64,000 bases of DNA from Noviluteimonas caseinilytica (GTDB taxonomy: Bacteria; Pseudomonadota; Gammaproteobacteria; Xanthomonadales; Xanthomonadaceae): contig NZ_AP024545.1 of the NCBI RefSeq assembly GCF_018406605.1, positions 3,206,652 through 3,270,651 on the forward strand, in the 5' to 3' direction. How positions within the stretch are numbered: the stretch's first letter is position 1; every line of letters starts with the position of its first letter. The translations under genes were made by a program, and so were the position numbers. Shown here in pieces: positions 33,681 through 40,788 of the stretch. The notes under the pieces were generated by a model. That model was not told the DNA's origin, made no database searches, and saw only the letters and a list, made by a program, of their open reading frames with translations.

Positions 33681-34022
33681 ACCACGGGCTGGGGCATAAC
33701 CTTGCGCGCCTTTTCGATCAAAGGGCCGACCTCAATTTGAGTCGCTGGCGTGCGTGTGACGCACGCGCAACCCAATCACTGCTTTCGAGACAAGAGCCCG
33801 AAGCACCAGCTCTCCTGCCTAATGTGTGCGAGGCACAGACTTGGACTGGCGCATCGCTTGCCAGAGAGCAGTGAGGCATTTCAGATGCGAGGGCTCGAGG
33901 TGGGCGAGCGCCTCCCTCCGGAGAAGGTGTGTTCGCCAGCGGCCATCAGATGCGGTGCTGGAACTACTACGACGTGTTGGCGAAAACCAGACCGCGACGA
34001 GGTCCGACGCGGCACGTCGCGT

Positions 34023-34055
34023 GTCTCTTTTTCGCTGTGGCAGCGGAAAAGAGAC
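34023..34055 (-). terminator. 15-bp hairpin downstream of the M1 aminopeptidase
   Basis: GTCTCTTTTTCGCTG (34023-34037) pairs with CAGCGGAAAAGAGAC (34041-34055), one U.G wobble, loop TGG. It lies 65 nt beyond the aminopeptidase stop, transcribed on the minus strand. A T-rich arm is present but no classic U-tail, so the terminator role is probable rather than certain. Confidence 0.55.
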
Positions 34056-34085
34056 ATGCGATGGGACGTGGCGGAGCGCCCTCAC

Positions 34086-34113
34086 TGGGTGTCCCCGCCT
34101 TCGCGGGGACGAC
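34086..34113. repeat. REP-like hairpin with GCGAAGGC core
   Basis: The stem GTCCCCGC / GCGGGGAC (34091-34098, 34103-34110) has a CTTC loop. On the minus strand it reads GTCGTCCCCGCGAAGGCGGG, the same core as the two-armed element at 61553-61624. It ends 6 nt from the aminopeptidase stop. Confidence 0.75.
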
Positions 34114-34119
34114 GCGGCG

Positions 34120-35868
34120 TCAGCCAGCGGCGGCCTTGCTCTTCGCTTCGGCCTTCTCGCGATCCGTCTTGTCGCGCTGGAACTCGTCGATGAAATCCAG
34201 CTGGCGGAGGAGCTTGGACTGCGGATCCAGCGTGTACGACTCGTGCTCGCCGATGTGCACGCTGCCCGTGCCGTCGCGCATTTCCAGGCGATGCACGCGG
34301 TCGCCGACACGCACGTCCACCGGCATCGGGAACGGCTTGTCGCCCGGCACCTGCCAGCGCAGCTCCAGCGTGTCGCCTTCGCGCGTGGCCTGCAGGTCCG
34401 GCAACTTCGGCTGGTACAGGTACACGTCGAAGAACCACTGGTAGTCGCGGCCCGTCACCTGCTTCACCGCGGCGATGAAGTCCTTCGTGTCCGCGTAGCG
34501 CGGCTGGAAGTTGCCCGGTTTGGGATCGGTGCGGCCGTACACGAGCAGGCGCGTGGCGTCGAAGAACGCCTTGTCGCCGATCAGCGCGCGCAGCGAATGC
34601 AGCAGGAACGACGCCTTGTAATAGATGTCGTGGCCCGGGCCCTTGTCGTCGCTGTACACGTCCTCTTCCAGCATGGGGCGGCCGGCGACGATCGGATGCT
34701 GGTTGGCCAGCGTGGCGCGCTGCTTCATCAGGTTGGCGTAGTACGCCATGTCGCCGCGCAGCCACTGCATGTACAGCGGTTGCATGTAGGTGCCGAAGCC
34801 CTCGTGCAGCCACATGTCGTCCCAGTCCTTGTTGGTGACCTGGTTGCCGAACCACTCGTGCGCGAACTCGTGCTCCAGCAGCCAGTCGTAGCCGTACTCG
34901 CTCTTCTTGTACTCGTTGCCGTACGCGTTGATGGTCTGGTGTTCCATGCCCAGGTGCGGCGTTTCCACCACGCCCATCTTCTCGTCGCCGAAGGGATACG
35001 GGCCGATCATCTCTTCGAAGAAGTCGAGCATCGGCGCGAATTCCGCGAACAGGCCCTTCGCCTTCGCCTCGCGATCCCTGAGGTAATAGAACCGCAGCGG
35101 GATCGTGTTGCCGAAGCGCGACTTGTAGTCGGCCTGCAGCACCTGGTACGGGCCGATGTTGAGCGAGATCGCGTAGGTGTCCGGGTTGCGCGTCTTCCAG
35201 TGGTACGTGCGCCAGCCGTCCTTCTCGTCCATGCCCAGCAGCACGCCGTTGCCGGCCGACACCAGCGGCGCGGGCACGGTGACGTGCTGCGTGACTTCCT
35301 CCGGTTCGGCCATCGGGTGGTCGATGCACGGCCAGAACAGGTCGCAGCCGTTGCCCTGCACGGCGCTGGCGATCCACGGTTCGCCCGTCGGCGCCTTCGC
35401 CCACACGAAGCCGCCGTCCCACGGCGCGCGTTCGGCGATGTGCGGCTGGCCGTCGTAGCGGATGCGCAGCGTCGCGCGGCCGCCTTCGGCCAGGGGTGCG
35501 GCGAGCGGGATCGTCATGCGGCCTTCGGGGTTCTTCCACTGCCCCGCGGGCACGGCCTTGCCGTCGACTTCGACGGACGCGACATGGAAGTTGCGATCGA
35601 AATCCACGACGAGCGCATTGACCGGATGCAGCGCGCGGAACGTCAGCGTCGCATCGCCCGTGATGCGCTTCTTCGCCGGTTCCACCTTGAACGCGAGGTC
35701 GGCTTTCTCGAACACCACGGCTTCCTGTTCCGGCGCGCGCGGCAGGCCGGTCTGGAGCGTGGTGGGGGTCAGCGGTGGCTGCTTGGTGTCGGCCGGGGCG
35801 GCGACCGCGGCGGACGCGGCGACCAGGGCAAGCGCGGCGAGCGCGGAACGGGAAGCGCGGTGCGGCAT
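34120..35868 (-). CDS. Secreted M1-family zinc aminopeptidase
   Basis: A 582-residue metallopeptidase exported by a signal peptide (SALAALALVAASAAVAA). The zinc site is intact: HEFAH at residues 333-337 and the downstream glutamate E356 in WLHEGFGTY, exactly HExxH-x18-E. The exopeptidase motif is present in the variant GMEHQ, where many M1 enzymes have GAMEN, suggesting different N-terminal specificity. The N-terminal beta domain and the C-terminal 130 residues (PKLPDLQATREGDTLELRW) fit periplasmic M1 members, shorter than cytoplasmic PepN. It trims peptides released by secreted proteases. It stands alone, with hairpins at the 3' side. Confidence 0.92.
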   Translation of the reverse strand: MPHRASRSALAALALVAASAAVAAPADTKQPPLTPTTLQTGLPRAPEQEAVVFEKADLAFKVEPAKKRITGDATLTFRALHPVNALVVDFDRNFHVASVEVDGKAVPAGQWKNPEGRMTIPLAAPLAEGGRATLRIRYDGQPHIAERAPWDGGFVWAKAPTGEPWIASAVQGNGCDLFWPCIDHPMAEPEEVTQHVTVPAPLVSAGNGVLLGMDEKDGWRTYHWKTRNPDTYAISLNIGPYQVLQADYKSRFGNTIPLRFYYLRDREAKAKGLFAEFAPMLDFFEEMIGPYPFGDEKMGVVETPHLGMEHQTINAYGNEYKKSEYGYDWLLEHEFAHEWFGNQVTNKDWDDMWLHEGFGTYMQPLYMQWLRGDMAYYANLMKQRATLANQHPIVAGRPMLEEDVYSDDKGPGHDIYYKASFLLHSLRALIGDKAFFDATRLLVYGRTDPKPGNFQPRYADTKDFIAAVKQVTGRDYQWFFDVYLYQPKLPDLQATREGDTLELRWQVPGDKPFPMPVDVRVGDRVHRLEMRDGTGSVHIGEHESYTLDPQSKLLRQLDFIDEFQRDKTDREKAEAKSKAAAG

Positions 35869-36137
35869 TCGGGGATCCTCGGCTGAGCGCGCGACGATGC
35901 CACACGGGGCGCGCCCGGGTCATCCCTGCCGCAAGTCATCGCCACCGGTCGGGCCGGTCGACCAGCCGCCGGCACCAGAGATTTCGCGCAGAAAAAAAGG
36001 CCAGTCCGAAGACTGGCCTTTTCGTGTAGCTCAACGCCTTTCGGCGCTGCATTTCGAGTCGCGGGCGTAGTTTCCACGGTTCTTTCCCGAGTGCAACCCC
36101 CGGCGTGGTGTTCTGCTAATTTCCCGTCGCGGTGTTT
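35869..36137. other. Promoter/terminator region between aminopeptidase and tRNA-like gene
   Basis: No gene of usable length. It contains the terminator at 35995-36022 and then a partial tRNA-like motif: GTAGCTCA at 36026-36033 and GCATTTCGAGTCGC at 36049-36062, both recurring in the next tRNA-like feature. The left part should hold the aminopeptidase promoter. Confidence 0.45.
35995..36022 (+). terminator. Bidirectional Rho-independent terminator
   Basis: Twelve-bp perfect stem AAAAGGCCAGTC (35995-36006) and GACTGGCCTTTT (36011-36022) with a CGAA loop. The A and T ends make it work on both strands. No annotated gene ends just before it on the plus strand, so an unrecognised small transcript may stop here. 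Confidence 0.9.
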
Positions 36138-36211
36138 GCCTCGGTAGCTCAGCGGACAGAGCATTTCGAGTCGCATCTTAAAGGTCGGGGGTTCGAATCC
36201 CTCCCGGGGCG
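36138..36211 (+). tRNA. tRNA-like sequence with a non-folding anticodon arm (probable tRNA-Arg pseudogene)
   Basis: Acceptor GCCTCGG pairs with CCGGGGC (one U.G); TA, D-arm GCTC/GAGC, and T-arm GGGGG-TTCGAAT-CCCTC with the standard TTCGAAT are all good. The segment that should be the anticodon arm (36164-36186, TTTCGAGTCGCATCTTA...) cannot form a 5-bp stem, and no U33-anticodon-purine37 loop fits. The length is one nt over normal. No CCA is encoded; GTTTTTT follows. By the remaining arms it resembles tRNA-Arg genes. It looks like a tRNA with a replaced anticodon arm, not a working copy. Confidence 0.5.
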
Positions 36212-36268
36212 TTTTTTGACCATGCCGCCAGCGTGCCCGGCACGCGGCAGGACTCGCGAACCTGCACT

Positions 36269-36289
36269 AGGCCCCGAAAGGGGCCTTTT
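36269..36289 (+). terminator. Terminator downstream of the tRNA-like gene
   Basis: Seven-bp stem AGGCCCC (36269-36275) and GGGGCCT (36280-36286) with a GAAA tetraloop, then TTT and a further T-run at 36292-36296. It would end plus-strand transcripts from the tRNA-like region. Confidence 0.9.
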
Positions 36290-36295
36290 CATTTT

Positions 36296-36439
36296 TCAGG
36301 GCGAGAGGCCGGCGACCTGCGTATCGGCGGCGGGCGCGGCGTTGCGATAGCCCGTGAATCCGAGGGCGGCCATCATCGCGGCGCACAGCGTGGCGCGGGC
36401 GGCGATGACGCGGAGGCGACGGCGGAGCTTCCTGTTCAT
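36296..36439 (-). CDS. 47-residue small exported or membrane peptide
   Basis: Reads MNRKLRRRLRVIAARATLCA... to QVAGLSP. The basic N-terminus followed by a hydrophobic alanine-rich stretch (about residues 11-28) looks like a signal peptide or single membrane helix. The ATG at 36439 has a strong AGGGGAT site ten nt upstream (on the minus strand), which is the main support. I do not recognise it. It faces away from the alpha/beta-hydrolase gene at 36546, sharing a 106-nt promoter region. Confidence 0.5.
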   Translation of the reverse strand: MNRKLRRRLRVIAARATLCAAMMAALGFTGYRNAAPAADTQVAGLSP

Positions 36440-36545
36440 GCGATGCAATCCCCTGTGGTGGCGCCAGCGTCGGGGAGCGGCCGTGGGCGCCGCGTGAACC
36501 TTCCGCACTGGCGCCGGGCGCGGCCAGGGCGGCAGGCTGCAGCGC

Positions 36546-37748
36546 ATGTGGAACCGGCCTGCCCTCGCCTTCTTTTCGCTCGCCTTCGCGCTGACGGCCC
36601 ATGCGGCCGGACCGGAACGCGTGGAGGCGCGGATCGCCACGGCGGCGGATCCGGCCCAGCAGTACGCGCTGTTCGTGCCGAAGGATGCGGGCGCGAATGC
36701 GCCGCTGCTGATCGTGCTGGATCCGCGTGGCCGCGCGGTGGCCACGCGCGATTTCGTCATCGAAGCAGCGCGTGCGCGCGGCTGGATCGTGATGAGCTCG
36801 TGGCAGAGCCGCAGCGACACGGACGAAGCGGTGACGCTGCGTGCGCTGGACGCGCTGTGGAAGGAATCGGCGCGCTATCCGCACGATGCGCGGCGCGTGT
36901 ATCTCGCGGGCATGTCGGGGACGGCGAAGACCTTGTGGGTGGTGGCGCCGAAGCTGCACGTCGCGGGATTGCTGGGCAGCGCGGGCGGGCGTCCGCCGGA
37001 ACTGCCACCGCTCACGCGCAATGCGCCCGCGTTCCAGGGCTTCACCGGGATGTCGGATTTCAACCATCGCGAGATGTTCGCGCTCGATGCAGCGCTCGCC
37101 GGCGTCGGCACGCCCCATCGCCTCGACGTGTCTCCCGGCGGGCATGGCTGGCCGCCGGTCGAAGCGTTCGCCGATGCGCTGGCGTGGTTCGACCTGCAGG
37201 CGATGCGCAGTGGGCGGATGCCGCGCGATGCGGCCTTCATCGAACAGCGGTTCTCGGCGTGCACGACGGCGGCGGATGCGGGCTTCGATGCGCTCGAACG
37301 TTGGCGGCTGCAGGCGCAATGCGTGCGCGACTTCGAGGGATTGCGCGATGTGGCTGCGCTGCGGACCAACGTCGATGCCTTGGAGAAGTCCTCCGACGTC
37401 GCGCGCCTGCGCAGCCAGGACGACAAACTCGCCGCCGACGAACGCCGCTACGCGCGCCGCTTCGACGCCTGGCGCGAACGTTTCGGCCGGCGTTTCGTGG
37501 AAGGCCTCGAACAACCGCCGTTGCCCCTCAACGAATCCCTGCGCCAGTTGCAGATCGCAACGCTGCGCAAACGCGCGGCCGATGCGGACCCGCGCGTCGC
37601 CGCCTCCGCGCAACGCCTCCTCGCCTGGGTGCACGCCGCCGCTGCGTTCTACCTTCCCGCGCAGTTCGATGCGAAGGGCGACCACAATCGCGCGGTGGCG
37701 CTGGGTGATCTGGCGGAGGCCACGGCGCCGGTGGACGACGCGGAGTGA
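36546..37748 (+). CDS. Secreted alpha/beta-hydrolase-like protein
   Basis: A 400-residue exported protein; signal peptide ALAFFSLAFALTAHA. The hydrolase fold begins at LFVPKDAGANAPLLIVLDPR, with nucleophile S124 in LAGMSGTAKTLW (GMSG elbow, a variant of GxSxG lacking the final glycine at its usual place) and H200 in GGHGWPPVEAF. The acidic partner is likely in GMSDFNHREMF. The last 180 residues are an all-helical, Arg-rich C-terminal region (RWRLQAQCVRDFEGLRDV) not seen in dienelactone hydrolases. It could be an esterase or peptidase-like enzyme in the periplasm. Its stop abuts the convergent HD gene. Confidence 0.8.
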   Translation: MWNRPALAFFSLAFALTAHAAGPERVEARIATAADPAQQYALFVPKDAGANAPLLIVLDPRGRAVATRDFVIEAARARGWIVMSSWQSRSDTDEAVTLRALDALWKESARYPHDARRVYLAGMSGTAKTLWVVAPKLHVAGLLGSAGGRPPELPPLTRNAPAFQGFTGMSDFNHREMFALDAALAGVGTPHRLDVSPGGHGWPPVEAFADALAWFDLQAMRSGRMPRDAAFIEQRFSACTTAADAGFDALERWRLQAQCVRDFEGLRDVAALRTNVDALEKSSDVARLRSQDDKLAADERRYARRFDAWRERFGRRFVEGLEQPPLPLNESLRQLQIATLRKRAADADPRVAASAQRLLAWVHAAAAFYLPAQFDAKGDHNRAVALGDLAEATAPVDDAE

Positions 37749-38384
37749 TCACCGCTTCGTCGTGATCGCCCGGCGCAGGTTGCTGCGTGCCTGCGCATCC
37801 AGGCGCTCGTGGAAGTATTCGCTGACGTAGATGCGCTCGCGCGCGAGCAAGCCTTTCAGGAACCGCTTGCGGTTGATGGTGAACAGCCATCCCGGCACCA
37901 CGCCGCGATACTCCGCCGCGATGCCGCGGTCGTACGCATCGAACACCTCGGGCGGCGCACCGAGGATCGCCATGTCGCAGTCGAGGAACAGGCGCGTGTC
38001 CGCATCGCGCCCCGCTCCCGGGAAATCCGCGGGCGACCAGGTGCCGTGCCGCGCGGTCATGTCGATCAGGGCCGCGACGCGATCCAGGTCCAGGCCGTCG
38101 CGCGGCCATTGCGCGAACTGCGCGCGCGCCAGGTCGGCCGATCGCGCTTCGTTGTCCTTCGCACCCGCGATGTAGATCGCGTCGTGGTAGAGGATCGCCG
38201 CCGCGACTTCTTCCGGCTGCGTCCATCCCGGCCCGGTCGACACGTCGACGAAATGCTTCAGGACTTCGCCCACGTGCGCGAGGCAGTGGTACGCGCGCGG
38301 CGGCGTGGCATAGGCCGTCGCGATGGCCGCCTGCTGCGCGGGCGGCACGGCGAACGGCATCAGGTCGAAGGGCGCGTCGGGCAT
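37749..38384 (-). CDS. HD-superfamily metal-dependent phosphohydrolase (COG4339-like)
   Basis: A 211-residue protein of the predicted HD-domain family. Metal motifs: the early histidine in YHCLAHVGEVLKHF, HD in ILYHDAIY (H and D adjacent), and a later aspartate in LFLDCDMAILGAPPEVFDAY. The C-terminus (RKRFLKGLLARERIYVSEYF) is the typical closing helix of COG4339. The substrate is unknown; related proteins hydrolyse nucleotide or phosphate esters. Starts at ATG 38384 and ends one nt from the hydrolase stop. Confidence 0.88.
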   Translation of the reverse strand: MPDAPFDLMPFAVPPAQQAAIATAYATPPRAYHCLAHVGEVLKHFVDVSTGPGWTQPEEVAAAILYHDAIYIAGAKDNEARSADLARAQFAQWPRDGLDLDRVAALIDMTARHGTWSPADFPGAGRDADTRLFLDCDMAILGAPPEVFDAYDRGIAAEYRGVVPGWLFTINRKRFLKGLLARERIYVSEYFHERLDAQARSNLRRAITTKR

Positions 38385-38432
38385 GGCGCGATCATGTCCG
38401 AAAACGGCGCGCCATGGCGCGTTGGGTGCGCG

Positions 38433-39041
38433 TCAACGCAGGCGGACATACCAGGCGAGCACCGGGGGCGGCAGCCACGGGGCCAGGTCGATCCCCAGTG
38501 CGTCGTACGCATCGAGCCCATCGCGCACGGTGCGATGCGTGGGAGGCGCGACCCAGCGGTCCGCCTCGGCCAGCGCATCGAGGTCGAGCATCGCGGTCGT
38601 CCACGAGAACAGCAGGTCCGCGCGTTGTTCCAGCGCATGGCGCAACCAGCCGCGCAGCGGCGCATGCACCACGTGGCCGGCGTCGCGCAGGGCGAGCGCC
38701 GTCCCGGCCAGCGACTCGTACGCGCCGCGAAACCACTCGCGCTTGCCGCCCGCGTCCTCGCGCACGGTGAGCGGCGCGGGCGCGTTGTGCGCTTCCAGCA
38801 GGCGGCGTTGCTGGAGTTCGAGCTTGCGTGCGTCGGGCACGGATTCGGTCTCGACGGACAACGCGCGATCGAGGTCGAAGAATTCGAACCAGCGCGAATG
38901 GAGCTGCTGCATGCGCGACAGCGGATCGCGCGAGAACCCGACCTTCAGCAGGTCTTCGCCCGCGCACGGCAGCACGTAGAGATGGCAGGGGCCGCGGCTC
39001 CGGGTGCCGCGCGCGGCGGGGTCGTTGCGATCGATGGGCAT
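38433..39041 (-). CDS. GIY-YIG-like (T5orf172/MUG113-type) nuclease-fold protein
   Basis: A 202-residue protein. Residues about 18-60 read LYVLPCAGEDLLKVGFSRDP then LSRMQQLHSRWFEFFDLDRA, which fits the LYV...KVG...R...L start of GIY-YIG/T5orf172 domains: a first beta-strand with LYV for GIY and KVGFS for YIG. Later RRLLEAHNAPAPLTVREDAG and EWFRGAYESL supply the E and W/F region. The C-terminal third (APWLPPPVLAWY) is unknown. It may be a DNA endonuclease or an RNA-processing protein. It lies between the HD gene and the sigma-factor gene. Confidence 0.75.
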   Translation of the reverse strand: MPIDRNDPAARGTRSRGPCHLYVLPCAGEDLLKVGFSRDPLSRMQQLHSRWFEFFDLDRALSVETESVPDARKLELQQRRLLEAHNAPAPLTVREDAGGKREWFRGAYESLAGTALALRDAGHVVHAPLRGWLRHALEQRADLLFSWTTAMLDLDALAEADRWVAPPTHRTVRDGLDAYDALGIDLAPWLPPPVLAWYVRLR

Positions 39042-39084
39042 GGGCGCAGCATCGCGCACCGGATGCGATGGCGCGGTGGACGCC

Positions 39085-40353
39085 TCAGGACAGGGCGTCT
39101 GCGCGGCGTCGCAACAGCGCGGCTTCGCGGGCGTTGCGCGCCAGTGCGGCGGCCCGCGTGAATTCGCCGCGCGCTTCATCGGTGCGCCCGAGTTTCGCCA
39201 GCAGGTCGCCGCGCACGCTCGGCAACAGGTGGTAGTCGCGCAACGCGGGCACGTCGACCAGCGCATCGACGACATCGAGGCCCGCCTGCGGCCCGAACGC
39301 CATCGCGAACGCCACCGCGCGATTGAGTTCCACCACCGGCGAGGGAAAGCGCTGGGCGTGCACGTCGTACAGCGCCGCGATGCGACGCCAGTCGGTGTCT
39401 TCGGCGGTGGGCGCGCGCGCATGGCACGCGGCGATCGCGGCCTGCAGCGCATACGGGCCCTGTCCGCCCAGGCGTTCCGCGCGCTGCAACGAGGCCAGCC
39501 CGCGCCCGATGTACAGGCGATCCCAGCGGCCGCGTTCCTGGTCGAGCAGCAGGATCGGCGTGCCGTCGTGCGCGATGCGCGCGGCCAGGCGCGAGGCCTG
39601 GATCTCCATCAGCGCGACCAGGCCGTGCACCTCGGCTTCGTTCGGCGCGAGCGCGGCGAGGATGCGGCCGAGGCGCAGCGCTTCGTCGCACATCGCCGGA
39701 CGCGTCCAGTGTTCGCCACTGGTGGCGGCATAGCCTTCGTTGAAGATCAGGTAGACGACGTTGAGCACGGCGGCCAAACGCTCGGGCAGCGCATCGCGGC
39801 CCGGCACTTCGAATGGAACATGCGCTTCCGACAGCGTGCGCTTGGCGCGCACGATGCGTTGCGCGATCGTCGGTTCCGGCACGAGGCAGGCGCGCGCGAT
39901 TTCTTCCGTCGTCAGGCCGCCGAGCAGCCGCAGCGTGAGCGCGACCTGCGCATCCACCGACAACACCGGGTGGCACGCGGTGAACACCAGGCGCAGCACG
40001 TCGTCGCCGATGCGATCGTCCGCGGCTTCCTCGGGATCGGCGCCGGCGAGCGCGGGTTTCCAGTCGTCGTCGTGGTCCACGTCGACCTGTTTGCGCGCAT
40101 GCAACTGGTGTTGCCGCATGCGGTCGATGGCGCGGCGCTTGGCGGTGGCCATCAGCCACGCGCCGGGCTTGTCGGGCACGCCGTCGCGCGTCCAGTGTTC
40201 GAGCGCGGCGAGGAAGGCGTCCTGCGCGAGTTCCTCGGCCAGGCCCACGTCGCGCACCATGCGGGCCAGGCCCGCGATGAGCCTGGTGGATTCGATGCGC
40301 CACACCGCTTCGATGGTGCGGCGGACGTGGCCTTCCGGATCGGTGTGCGCCAT
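39085..40353 (-). CDS. ECF42-type RNA polymerase sigma factor with TPR-like extension
   Basis: A 422-residue extracytoplasmic-function sigma factor of the long ECF42 (SigJ-like) class. Sigma region 2 covers about residues 14-85 (LAEELAQDAFLAALEHWT, MATAKRRAIDRMR) and region 4 about residues 115-165 (LGGLTTEEIARACLVPEPTI). The last about 250 residues form a helical extension (AVLNVVYLIFNEGYAATSGE, GLVALMEIQASRLAARIA) seen only in this class; NEGY is its hallmark. ECF42 sigmas have no membrane anti-sigma factor and usually pair with a neighbouring DGPF protein. Here the DGPF gene lies 8.4 kb downstream (48731-49150), not adjacent. Confidence 0.93.
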   Translation of the reverse strand: MAHTDPEGHVRRTIEAVWRIESTRLIAGLARMVRDVGLAEELAQDAFLAALEHWTRDGVPDKPGAWLMATAKRRAIDRMRQHQLHARKQVDVDHDDDWKPALAGADPEEAADDRIGDDVLRLVFTACHPVLSVDAQVALTLRLLGGLTTEEIARACLVPEPTIAQRIVRAKRTLSEAHVPFEVPGRDALPERLAAVLNVVYLIFNEGYAATSGEHWTRPAMCDEALRLGRILAALAPNEAEVHGLVALMEIQASRLAARIAHDGTPILLLDQERGRWDRLYIGRGLASLQRAERLGGQGPYALQAAIAACHARAPTAEDTDWRRIAALYDVHAQRFPSPVVELNRAVAFAMAFGPQAGLDVVDALVDVPALRDYHLLPSVRGDLLAKLGRTDEARGEFTRAAALARNAREAALLRRRADALS

Positions 40354-40369
40354 GGGGCGCGAGTCTACG

Positions 40370-40783
40370 TCACCAGCAGTTCGGGACCGGCTGCTTGTTC
40401 GCCAGGTGGTCCAGCGTGAGCGTGCCGCAGCTGTCCTTCGCCTGCGGGCCCTTGGGCACCGCCTGGAACTTGTACGTCGTGGCGGTGGGCTCGCTGGCCG
40501 CGTAGCCCACCGTGTAGTACGCGCTGACGTCCGCCGAGCACTGCGGGTTCGGCAGCACCGCGCCGGTGTAGGTCATGTTGACGGTGTAGAACCGCTCCAT
40601 GATCTGCGCCGATTCCACGAGGCAGCCTTCGGCCGCCGCGCGCCGCGTCTTGATCATCGCGTAGCCGTAGCCGGACATCGCGAGCGCCGCGAGGATGGTC
40701 ACCACCAGCACCACGATGATCAGCTCGAGCAGCGTGAAGCCGGCCTGGGTGTGGCGACGCGGATTGTATTTGGGTGCTTGCAT
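40370..40783 (-). CDS. pilE: Type IV pilin-like protein PilE (minor pilin)
   Basis: A 137-residue prepilin. The class III signal QAGFTLLELIIVVLVVTIL is cleaved after the glycine by PilD, leaving an N-methylated phenylalanine and a hydrophobic assembly helix with the conserved E5. The C-terminal domain has a disulphide-loop cysteine pair (NPQCS and DSCGT) and a terminal CW. It is the last gene of the minor-pilin operon after pilY1 (5-nt gap). It is a pilus tip-complex component. Confidence 0.9.
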   Translation of the reverse strand: MQAPKYNPRRHTQAGFTLLELIIVVLVVTILAALAMSGYGYAMIKTRRAAAEGCLVESAQIMERFYTVNMTYTGAVLPNPQCSADVSAYYTVGYAASEPTATTYKFQAVPKGPQAKDSCGTLTLDHLANKQPVPNCW

Positions 40784-40788
40784 CGGGA

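Larger units (their letters stand above)
33549..34119. other. 571-nt gene-free spacer full of hairpins
   Basis: No convincing gene. From left: a CCTG/CAGG hairpin with AATCCA (about 33562-33577), an AT-centred inverted repeat at 33636-33680, CTCAA/TTGAG (33731-33741), GCGTGCGT/ACGCACGC (33748-33766), a 15-bp hairpin at 34023-34055 and a GTCCCCGC/GCGGGGAC hairpin (34091-34110). Frames crossing it have poor codon use for this genome. The stretch separates the convergent kinase and peptidase genes. Confidence 0.6.

Noticed and set aside
33750..34193. Frame of 147 codons in the repeat-rich spacer
   Set aside because: Includes hairpin repeats and the end of the aminopeptidase gene on the other strand; codon use is unlike that of its neighbours.
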